DNA of 64,000 bases from NCBI GenBank assembly GCA_022827055.1, contig JAJDTR010000115.1:1-64000 (forward strand). Direction: 5' to 3'. The position numbers were made by a program, and so were the translations under genes. The DNA is from Candidatus Poribacteria bacterium (GTDB lineage: Bacteria > Poribacteria > WGA-4E > JAJDTR01). Shown here in pieces: positions 43,510 through 50,448 of this stretch (position 1 is the first letter of the stretch; each line of letters opens with the position of its first letter). Below the pieces are notes generated by a model, which had not been told where the DNA came from, ran no database searches, and saw only the letters and a program-made list of their open reading frames with translations.

Positions 43510-44094
43510 TCAGAAAAGGTCTTCGATTGATGTGTCCCTCTGTTTGAGTAATCGCAGCACTTCGTCGCGCAAAGCATTGCGCGCACGCTGGCGAAGCGAT
43601 TTAACGGCGATTTCACTCCGTTGAATGATCTGTGCGATTTCCCGGTTAGGCATGTCTTCCAACTCGCCCAACACGAGTACCGTGCGGTCGATTGGCCGCA
43701 GCCGAAGTAGGGCTGCCTGCAAGAATTCCGCGCTCTCTTTGCGCATTAATCGCGTGAGCGGAGAATCTGTTGAAACCAACGGAATATCCAACACCTGCGG
43801 CATTTCTTCCGAGGTCGTTTCATCGAAGGAAATCGTCGGAGCATTTTGACGCCGCCGCAACAGGTCGATACAACCGTTATAGGCGATACGAAACAGCCAC
43901 GAACGTACCGCCTCTGGATCGAGCAGTTCCGACCAACCTTGATACGCTCGGAGAAACGTCTCGGCGGTCATGTCCTCGGCGTCTGTCGGGTTTCCCAAGA
44001 GACGGAGAATAAACCGATAAATGGCGTCAACATGCGACTCATACGCTTCGGTAAACGATACACCCACAAGTGATGCACCTCGTTGGTTTCGCAT
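43510..44094 (-). CDS. ECF-type RNA polymerase sigma factor
   Basis: A 194-residue sigma-70 family extracytoplasmic-function factor. Region 2 is FTEAYESHVDAIYRFILRLL through DAEDMTAETFLRAYQGW and RSWLFRIAYNGCIDLLRRR; region 4 is LRLRPIDRTVLVLGELEDM and AQIIQRSEIAVKSLRQRARN, the helix-turn-helix. No sigma-1.1 or region 3 is present, as is usual. The start is ambiguous: ATG at 44094 has no clear ribosome site, while a GTG nine codons in has GAGG about ten bases before it. It lies 87 bp upstream of the clamp gene on the same strand, presumably one operon. No anti-sigma gene is adjacent. Confidence 0.92.
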   Translation of the reverse strand: MRNQRGASLVGVSFTEAYESHVDAIYRFILRLLGNPTDAEDMTAETFLRAYQGWSELLDPEAVRSWLFRIAYNGCIDLLRRRQNAPTISFDETTSEEMPQVLDIPLVSTDSPLTRLMRKESAEFLQAALLRLRPIDRTVLVLGELEDMPNREIAQIIQRSEIAVKSLRQRARNALRDEVLRLLKQRDTSIEDLF

Positions 44095-44497
44095 TTTCTA
44101 GGTTATATGACGAAATTGTCGAGACAAGGCACCGGAAATTCCACATAAATCAATTCCCCAATGCCGATTACATTTGGTTTTGGAGTATGCGAGGACATAT
44201 TCGTTTTGCAACGGGCGTGTAATGACAGGAGAAAAATTGACGCTTTGGATCATCGCCGGTTTTGGAAGAGTTTCACCTGTCGCGCCTCCGGGGCTTTAGT
44301 GAGGATCCCTCGCCATTACTATACACCTGCCGCGCCGCTGGCGCTTTCAAATACGGTTAAGCCACTTTTCGCCCCTGTCCGGACAGTCATTGTTTATCTG
44401 TTTGCAGTAAGTTGGGGAAATCAGTTGATTGACTCATGTAGATGCGATATACTGTCGACACACGATTTCTGATGAAGGTTCGAGGTGAATTGTTATC
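44095..44497. other. Divergent intergenic region
   Basis: No gene. A short GCGCC/GGCGC hairpin lies at 44332-44344 followed by TTT. The promoters of the sigma gene (minus) and the sugar isomerase (plus) must both be here, but I could not pick out convincing -35/-10 pairs. Confidence 0.4.
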
Positions 44498-45307
44498 ATG
44501 ATGAAATTGGGAACGATGTCTCTGAATCTTAGGAATGTTACCGCTACTGAATTTGCGCGGCTAGTATATGAACTCGGCTTTGATGTCATCGAACTACATA
44601 CAAGCGCTTTTGAATCAACAGATGTGGGATATCTTCGTGAACTGAAAATGGGGCTGATGAAAAAAGGGCTGCCGCTCGGCTATATCGGGATTAGCAACGA
44701 TTTTGGGCGTCCGGTGGATGAACATCCGGAGCAGATTGCGTTAATCAAAAAGTGGATCGATGTTGCTGATTTCATGAGTTGCCCGCTCGTGCGAGTCTTC
44801 GGCGCCTATATACCTGAAGACTGCGAAGATGAAGAGGCACTCTGGTCACCGATGATTGCCGGCTTCCAAGAGGTCGCCGACTATGGTTACGAAAAGGGCA
44901 TCTTCGTCGGTTTGCAAAATCACAACCACAACAATGTAACCCGTACCGGTGATGATTTGCTGCGTGCCCTTCGAGAAACCGATCGTCCCTATTTTACCCA
45001 CGTCCTAGACACGGGACAATATGCTGGCTCACCCGGCGCGAGCGGTCATCGGGAATCGTCTCATCCCGATTACGATTGCTATGATAGTATTGCCAAGACG
45101 GCGCCCTACGCCGTGTATGTACGCACGAAGTTTTATCGCATCGACAGCGGTGTCGAGGAGTGGCTCGATTATCCGCGGATTCTTGACATTTTGGTCGAGG
45201 TCGGTTACAATGGAACCCTCTCCATCGTGTACGAAGGGGAGTCGAATGCCATTGATTCCATGCAAAAAGCAGCGAATTATTTGCGGCCACTCATCAATGC
45301 GTTGTAG
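44498..45307 (+). CDS. Sugar phosphate isomerase/epimerase (xylose isomerase-like TIM barrel)
   Basis: A 269-residue AP-endonuclease-2-type TIM barrel. Visible segments are LGTMSLNLRNVTATEFARLV at the start, FDVIELHTSA (strand 2), CPLVRVFGAYIPED (strand 4), KGIFVGLQNHNHNN (strand 5, metal-ligand His), FTHVLDTGQYAG with the ligand Asp, and TLSIVYEGESNAID near the C-terminus. The metal site suits a hydroxypyruvate or sugar-phosphate isomerase. GAGG is 12 bases before the first ATG. Next on the same strand is a DNA methyltransferase gene 89 bp downstream, with no evident functional link. Confidence 0.9.
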   Translation: MMKLGTMSLNLRNVTATEFARLVYELGFDVIELHTSAFESTDVGYLRELKMGLMKKGLPLGYIGISNDFGRPVDEHPEQIALIKKWIDVADFMSCPLVRVFGAYIPEDCEDEEALWSPMIAGFQEVADYGYEKGIFVGLQNHNHNNVTRTGDDLLRALRETDRPYFTHVLDTGQYAGSPGASGHRESSHPDYDCYDSIAKTAPYAVYVRTKFYRIDSGVEEWLDYPRILDILVEVGYNGTLSIVYEGESNAIDSMQKAANYLRPLINAL

Positions 45308-45396
45308 CCGACATTTCACCGAATTTCGCAAGCACATAAAACACGATACGGACTGACAAATTTCGAGAACGTTGGACAAGTGAAGGCGCTCGAATC

Positions 45397-46026
45397 GTGC
45401 GGAATAAAACGTGGTTTACCATTGACGGCACATTAGAGCCTATTGACTTCTCCGGTCCGAGTTTTTTCCGATTTCCACTGGAACTTGCAGAACTTGTCGT
45501 GAACCGTTATTCCCAGCCTGATGATTGGGTCCTCGACCCATTCTGTGGGTTTGGGACTACATTAGTGGCTGCGCAGAATCTTGGGCGTCAAGCGATCGGG
45601 TTCGAGAAGGCCCCGCAACGAGGTGCTTTTGCCGCCAGACAGGTTGTGCCTCCAAGCCGTGTTCTTATCGAAGACAGTCGACGCATCTTGGATCACGAGT
45701 TACCGCCTTTCGATCTCACCTTCACAAGTCCGCCTTATTTGAGTCTTCGCGAGGACGGATCCGTAAAATCCATTCAAGCGTATGTGAGCGACCTCGTCAA
45801 TATCTTTGGTGCAATTCGTTGTTGCATGAAACCTCGGAGCAAGATTGTTATTGAATTGTCCAACATACGCCAGGAAGGTGGAATTCGACCGACGTTGTGG
45901 GAAGTGGGACGGGCACTTTCTGAACTCTTCTGTCTTGAAGATGAGTGGGTGAGATGCAACACAGGGGAAGAGTTTGCCGCGCCCGGTTACAACCACTCAA
46001 CATTACTCGTCTTCCGGGTTTTCTGA
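45397..46026 (+). CDS. Orphan DNA (N4-cytosine/N6-adenine) methyltransferase
   Basis: A 209-residue S-adenosylmethionine-dependent DNA methyltransferase. The order is SFFRFPLELAELVVNRY and WVLDPFCGFGTTLVAAQNLG (motif I, FxGxG, about 47-60), then LTFTSPPYLSLRED (motif IV, catalytic SPPY, about 107-115). This places the SAM site before the catalytic site, as in the N6-adenine alpha and some DNA-modification methylase groups. It is short (the usual length is 300 or more) and seems to lack a target-recognition domain. The start is a GTG. No restriction endonuclease is adjacent. Confidence 0.85.
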   Translation: MRNKTWFTIDGTLEPIDFSGPSFFRFPLELAELVVNRYSQPDDWVLDPFCGFGTTLVAAQNLGRQAIGFEKAPQRGAFAARQVVPPSRVLIEDSRRILDHELPPFDLTFTSPPYLSLREDGSVKSIQAYVSDLVNIFGAIRCCMKPRSKIVIELSNIRQEGGIRPTLWEVGRALSELFCLEDEWVRCNTGEEFAAPGYNHSTLLVFRVF

Positions 46027-46207
46027 TTGGGCATGTTAGCGTCGCCTGTTGCCGTTAACCGGAATGTCGCAATTACACCGAGCAATAAATCCAATATATT
46101 AGCAGGTATCCCGAACATCGAGGCGTTGTGCCTAAGTGAAAGAGTCATAATTGAAAAGGGAGAGACGCGGCTGGGTGTCCAAGTCTGAATTATAAGGTCC
46201 CGACTGC

Positions 46208-47167
46208 GTGAGTCATATGAAGCTACTCATTGTCAGTTCATGGAACGAAGATCAATTAACCGAGATCAAGAAGACGTTCCCTCGGGTACAGTTCGTCGCC
46301 ACGGGTGACCCGGATGAAATCCTGCGCGAGATTTCCGATGCCGAGATCGTTTTCGGAAGCATTACACGCGAAGCATTTCTGGCGGCGAAACGGCTTAAGT
46401 GGATTCAAAATTCTGGCGCCGGAGTGGACCGGTTGGCGCCAATTGCCGAACTCGCCGAGAGCAACGTGATTGTCACGAATACCCGCGGCGCCCATGCCGC
46501 GACAATCGCCGAGCACACGTTCGGGTTGCTGATCAGTCTGACCCGCAATCTGCCGCAAAGTTTCCAGGCACAGCGAGACCACAACTGGCATGTTAGGTTT
46601 GACAAGCCTATGGTAGGATTAACCGGCTTAACCCTCGGAATGGTCGGTCTGGGCAACATCGGGCGTGCAATTGCCAAGCGAGGTCACGCTTTTGATATGA
46701 ATGTCATTGCCATTGACGCACATGAGGTGGCTAAACCCGATTATGTGACGGAACTGAGGTTATCGGATGGACTGGATGACCTATTGCGGCGATCAGATGT
46801 TGTAGCGGTAACGACACCTCGAACACCGCAAACACAAGGAATGCTCGGCGCACAGCAACTAGGACTCATGAAACCGTCAAGCTACTTGCTGGTCGTGTCG
46901 CGGGGTGGAATAGTAGATGAGGAGGCATTGGCACGCATGCTGCGCGAAGGGCGTCTCGCCGGCGCCGGATTGGATGTGACCGCCACAGAACCTTTGCCGG
47001 AAGACAGCCCGCTATGGGATACCCCGAACCTGCTAATAACACCTCACTGTTCAGGGGGATCCGCCTTCACGTCCTCCAACGTTATGGTTATTTTTCAAGA
47101 GAATCTGCGTCGTTATCTTGCCGGGGAACGGCTCACGAATCTGGTCGATTTGAAATTGGGTTACTAG
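46208..47167 (+). CDS. D-isomer-specific 2-hydroxyacid dehydrogenase
   Basis: A 319-residue NAD(P)-dependent dehydrogenase. The catalytic domain begins KLLIVSSWNEDQLTEIKKTF; the Rossmann motif is LGMVGLGNIGRAIAKRG (about 143-159). The substrate-binding site is VVSRGGIVDEEALARML (Arg and Glu of the active site) and the catalytic His is in NLLITPHCSGGS (about 274). It is close in length and layout to phosphoglycerate- and glyoxylate-reductase-like enzymes. Start is GTG at 46208, with AAGG ten bases upstream, or ATG three codons on. It stands alone, followed by a perfect 30-bp palindrome. Confidence 0.92.
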   Translation: MSHMKLLIVSSWNEDQLTEIKKTFPRVQFVATGDPDEILREISDAEIVFGSITREAFLAAKRLKWIQNSGAGVDRLAPIAELAESNVIVTNTRGAHAATIAEHTFGLLISLTRNLPQSFQAQRDHNWHVRFDKPMVGLTGLTLGMVGLGNIGRAIAKRGHAFDMNVIAIDAHEVAKPDYVTELRLSDGLDDLLRRSDVVAVTTPRTPQTQGMLGAQQLGLMKPSSYLLVVSRGGIVDEEALARMLREGRLAGAGLDVTATEPLPEDSPLWDTPNLLITPHCSGGSAFTSSNVMVIFQENLRRYLAGERLTNLVDLKLGY

Positions 47168-47287
47168 CTCGTCAATCTTGAAACATCCATTCCCCATTGT
47201 TCCGAAACATTAGGGGCGATCATATTTGCAATAATTTCGTCTTCAAACAATTTGCTATCTTGACGAGAGGACCTGTGTAATTCAAAT

Positions 47288-47317
47288 TGTAGGGAATAAC
47301 GATCGTTATTCCCTACA
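47288..47317. repeat. Perfect 30-bp palindrome
   Basis: TGTAGGGAATAAC, centred on GATC, then GTTATTCCCTACA: all 30 positions are self-complementary. It sits 120 bp after the 2-hydroxyacid dehydrogenase and 230 bp before the STAS gene. It is probably a mobile palindromic unit or a terminator (no T-run); TTATTCCCTAC also occurs inside repeat copy B. Confidence 0.7.
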
Positions 47318-47549
47318 GCAATCTTGTGACATGAGACCTTCGTAATATACGATTATTTCTTTTTTTGGCAGACCCATCTATGTGGTTACCGTTGCCTAAG
47401 CCGTTATCCATTCTTGGCAGGATGCCGTGTCATCACTGAGGCGGTGCCAACAATTTACAACAACAAAGACACTCATATCACTCATTTATTCAAGTGTCCG
47501 GGTTATTGAATTCATAATTGAAAGGATGATTATCGTGTTAAGGAAATCA

Positions 47550-47867
47550 ATGAAAATTCGCGAAAACGCCGAAATCACCGTTATTGATGTCGCCGAAGAT
47601 CTTGGAAATCATGTGGCAGGGGAACTCAAGCAAACGCTCGAGGCTCAAAACACCTTGAAGATCGTCATGAATCTCAGCGATGTTAAACATATCGGCAGCA
47701 CGGCGATAGGCGCCCTGGTAGGCGTGGCAATGCGGCTCCGACGAAAAGGCGGTGATTTGAAGGTGTACGGCCTTCGAGATAATATAATGCGAGCTTTTGA
47801 TTTGGTAGGCGCTACAGGTATTGTCGAGATCTTTTCGACGGAAAGTAGTGCGGCTGCCGCGTTTTAG
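47550..47867 (+). CDS. STAS-domain protein (anti-sigma factor antagonist-like)
   Basis: About 105 residues from ATG at 47550, with AAGGA five bases upstream; longer starts at 47526 and 47427 lack support. The STAS fold is shown by EITVIDVAEDLGNHVAGELK, LKIVMNLSDVKHIGSTAIGALVGVA (the DSxG-type loop is here HIGSTAIG, with the phosphorylatable Ser/Thr) and LKVYGLRDNIMRAFDLVG. Such proteins bind an anti-sigma kinase and, when dephosphorylated, free a sigma factor. No anti-sigma or kinase gene is nearby. The longer upstream region contains no gene. Confidence 0.88.
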   Translation: MKIRENAEITVIDVAEDLGNHVAGELKQTLEAQNTLKIVMNLSDVKHIGSTAIGALVGVAMRLRRKGGDLKVYGLRDNIMRAFDLVGATGIVEIFSTESSAAAAF

Positions 47868-47981
47868 AGTCAAGAGGAAACCATTCATGGTGAGCAATGC
47901 CCACCCAGCAAACCAGTAGCCGTTGCAATACCTAAGTCGGCACATGTCATTTGAATTTGGACGAAAGGAGACGACTCAACA

Positions 47982-48437
47982 TTGGAATCACTACAGAAAT
48001 CGGTTCAATCTGTTATCAACGACGGACGAATAGGTAGCCCGGTGTTCGTGCGTTGCATGTTGCAATCACCACACGCGGACGAAGATACCGTTAGAGCTAA
48101 CGCAGCACTGGTTAATGTTACAAATGCTTGGATGCCATCATCACCCGAGCAGATCTATGCGCAGCAGAGTCAGGATGGAACTCAGTCCACGACGATGATC
48201 AAATACGCTGGTGGACAGACGGCTCTGCTTAGCGTGAATCGCGTCGCAGCCAATCAGGAGGAATCCATAGACTTGGCTCTGGTCGGAAATAAAGGGGCAA
48301 TTTATCACGAAACTCCGCGTGGGCAATATCGGATGATGAGAGCCTCGATCCAACTTGATGACGAGGGTAATCTCTCTGATCTGATTGGTCAGGCAATTGC
48401 GTCGGGGGCACCTGTAAACTTGAGGAGTGAGGAGTAA
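47982..48437 (+). CDS. Oxidoreductase C-terminal-type domain lacking the Rossmann half
   Basis: A 151-residue frame starting at TTG 47982 with AGGAG about 11 bases before it. It resembles only the substrate domain of Gfo/Idh/MocA proteins: NDGRIGSPVFVRCMLQSP, TTMIKYAGGQTALLSVNRVA and LVGNKGAIYHETPRGQYRMM. The dinucleotide-binding N-terminus is absent. Its stop is one base before the start of a complete Gfo/Idh gene, so the pair looks coupled. It may be a partner subunit, or a truncated paralogue kept in frame. Confidence 0.65.
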   Translation: MESLQKSVQSVINDGRIGSPVFVRCMLQSPHADEDTVRANAALVNVTNAWMPSSPEQIYAQQSQDGTQSTTMIKYAGGQTALLSVNRVAANQEESIDLALVGNKGAIYHETPRGQYRMMRASIQLDDEGNLSDLIGQAIASGAPVNLRSEE

Positions 48438-48438
48438 C

Positions 48439-49584
48439 ATGGACAGTCAAGAAAAGTACGGGGTACTAATCATCGGCGGAAATCGATCGCACCAGGAAGG
48501 CTATTCGCGAACATTCGCCGCCGACCCGCGATGTCGGCTCATCGCGTCGTCAGATGAGCGGGATGCGCCACCCGATCGCGTTGAGTTGAATCGAGCACTT
48601 GCAAACGAATTGGACATTCCTTACATACCGGACTTGGAAGAGGCGTTGGCGCGAGACGACGTGCATATTGTGTGCTCATGTGTAGAGACCGAGCGGCGCG
48701 GGCGCGTGGGCGCTCGGTGCGCGGAGGCAGGAAAGCACGTCTATCTGGACAAACCGCTTGCGTTGAACCCCGACGACGCGGCGAAGATTGTAGCGGCGGT
48801 GAAGCGAGTCGGCGTCCGCACCCAGATGTACTCTAACATTCACGATCCGGCGGTGCAAGCAGCGCGTCAGGCGTTGAATCGCGGGGATGTCGGCGAACTT
48901 CGTGCCATTCATTGCGACGTAGTCTTCGCCAAGGGGCACCCGGGGTCTGCGCCGGTGGGCAAAAAGCGCGTAGAAAAACCTAATGTGGAACGCTACACCT
49001 TTGTCGATGCCAAGCGGGAGATGTTTGATATCGGCGTCTATGCGGTCGCTACAGTGAATTGGTTGACCCGCAAGAAGGTAAAGACAGTGTACGCGAACAC
49101 CGGCAATTACTTCTTCAAGGGACACTCCGATCGCGATGTGGAGGATTTCGGAGTAATGGTGTTGACGTTGGAAGACGGTGTCACCGCGACGGTCGCCGGT
49201 GGTCGATTTGGATGGCTGAGTCACCCTCAAGGCGGTATGCGGGGGCTGCACCTGGTCGGGACGCGGGACACATTGGCATTTGATCCTTCTAAATCTCATC
49301 TGGAAGTTTTCGCCGACGAGCCCGTTTTTCAGCCTCCTCCGCCTCATCCCTTGGATCCGACGGGAATGTGGGGAAGTACCCAAACCAAATCCACCGGACC
49401 GTCGAAACGACAATGGGTTTCCGTCAGTGACGGACAGGGTCGAGACGAAATTGCCTCGTTTGTAGACTGTGTCGAAAACGGAGTGGAAAGTGAAATGAAC
49501 GCCGAAATGGCGGCACCGTCAATTTCGGTGATTACGGCGGCGTTTGAGTCGGCAGCCAGCGGAAAGGTTGTCCACATCGACTAA
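48439..49584 (+). CDS. Gfo/Idh/MocA-family oxidoreductase
   Basis: About 381 residues from ATG at 48439, which has a strong GAGGAG four bases upstream; the GTG at 48427 is less likely. The N-terminal part YGVLIIGGNRSHQEGYSRTF is an atypical Rossmann entry (GGNRS instead of GxGxxG). VHIVCSCVETERRGRVGARC is followed by HVYLDKPLALNPDDA with the catalytic Lys (family motif EKP). FDIGVYAVATVNWLT and VMVLTLEDGVTATVAGGRFG belong to the substrate half. It ends with ENGVESEMNAEMAAPSISVI, typical of the family. It is coupled to the half-length protein just upstream. The substrate is unknown. Confidence 0.9.
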   Translation: MDSQEKYGVLIIGGNRSHQEGYSRTFAADPRCRLIASSDERDAPPDRVELNRALANELDIPYIPDLEEALARDDVHIVCSCVETERRGRVGARCAEAGKHVYLDKPLALNPDDAAKIVAAVKRVGVRTQMYSNIHDPAVQAARQALNRGDVGELRAIHCDVVFAKGHPGSAPVGKKRVEKPNVERYTFVDAKREMFDIGVYAVATVNWLTRKKVKTVYANTGNYFFKGHSDRDVEDFGVMVLTLEDGVTATVAGGRFGWLSHPQGGMRGLHLVGTRDTLAFDPSKSHLEVFADEPVFQPPPPHPLDPTGMWGSTQTKSTGPSKRQWVSVSDGQGRDEIASFVDCVENGVESEMNAEMAAPSISVITAAFESAASGKVVHID

Positions 49585-49665
49585 CGAAACCCCGAAAATC
49601 CGGACGATGTCTATCCGGCGCTGTGTACGAACCAGGGGCTTGTAGCAAGACATTCAGGAGGAACT

Positions 49666-50310
49666 ATGGTACGTGTTATATTGGTTGCATTCGCGATGGT
49701 ATTTGTAGCGGCGACCAAAGTTTCCGCGGGACAAATGGAAGATGTGGTTTACCTTGAGAATGGAGGCATCGTGCGGGGTACGATCCTGGAGCAGATTCCT
49801 GACAAATCGTTGAAGATAAAGCGGCGAGACGGTAAGGAGTTCAAGTATAGGATGCGAGATATTGTGAGAATCTCAAGAGAGCCCGTCCTAGGGTCGCGAA
49901 CTCTAAGTCAGAAGAAGAACCCCATGGTAGCGCTTGGCCTGTCGTTTCCAATCGTGGGCTCCGGACAATTCTACAATGGAGAGTACACGAAGGGGGTCGC
50001 ACAAATGGGTGCGGCAATAGTAGGATTGGGGCTTGTACTCAGCGCAGGTGGCGACAACACGGACAGTCCTGATGGAAATCTTGACGCGGATAACGACGAT
50101 TGGAGGAGTATCCCCGGGTATGTGCTTTTGCTCGGAGGGGCTATTTGGTCGTTGGTTGACGCGCCGATGTCGGCGAATCGAATTAATCGGCAAAATCAAG
50201 GGGTTTCCTATGGGCATTTGATCGAACTTGGCAGTGACCGTGCCATTGTGGGAATCGACCCTGTAACGTCGCGCAAGGGATTGGGCACCCTGTTCACCCT
50301 TAGGTTCTAG
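49666..50310 (+). CDS. Secreted/envelope protein of unknown function (DUF5683-like)
   Basis: A 214-residue protein with a signal peptide (VILVAFAMVFVAATKVSAG, cut near residue 22), then a small beta domain (DVVYLENGGIVRGTILEQIP, SLKIKRRDGKEFKYRMRDIV) of the kind often seen before membrane helices. Two hydrophobic segments follow (GVAQMGAAIVGLGLVLSAGG; PGYVLLLGGAIWSLVDAPM) with GSGQFYNGEYTKG between, as in DUF5683 or TM2-type proteins. GGAGG five bases before the ATG. A good intrinsic terminator lies downstream. It is not clearly linked to the metal cluster, which runs in the other direction. Confidence 0.75.
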   Translation: MVRVILVAFAMVFVAATKVSAGQMEDVVYLENGGIVRGTILEQIPDKSLKIKRRDGKEFKYRMRDIVRISREPVLGSRTLSQKKNPMVALGLSFPIVGSGQFYNGEYTKGVAQMGAAIVGLGLVLSAGGDNTDSPDGNLDADNDDWRSIPGYVLLLGGAIWSLVDAPMSANRINRQNQGVSYGHLIELGSDRAIVGIDPVTSRKGLGTLFTLRF

Positions 50311-50408
50311 TGGGGATATTTTCGAATAGGACTATAACACTATCTTCCTAGAGTTTGCGATTATAAGCGCTAACAAATAGCGTCAACCGGGGCTTTCCAA
50401 TGTGCGGG

Positions 50409-50433
50409 AGGGACATCCTCATCGTCCCTTTTT
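50409..50433 (+). terminator. Intrinsic terminator after the DUF5683-like gene
   Basis: AGGGAC (50409-50414) pairs with GTCCCT (50424-50429) around a 9-base loop, and TTTT runs on to 50433. It serves the plus-strand gene ending at 50310 and lies just before the convergent TonB receptor stop at 50449. Confidence 0.7.
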
Positions 50434-50448
50434 CCCATTGGTTGATCG

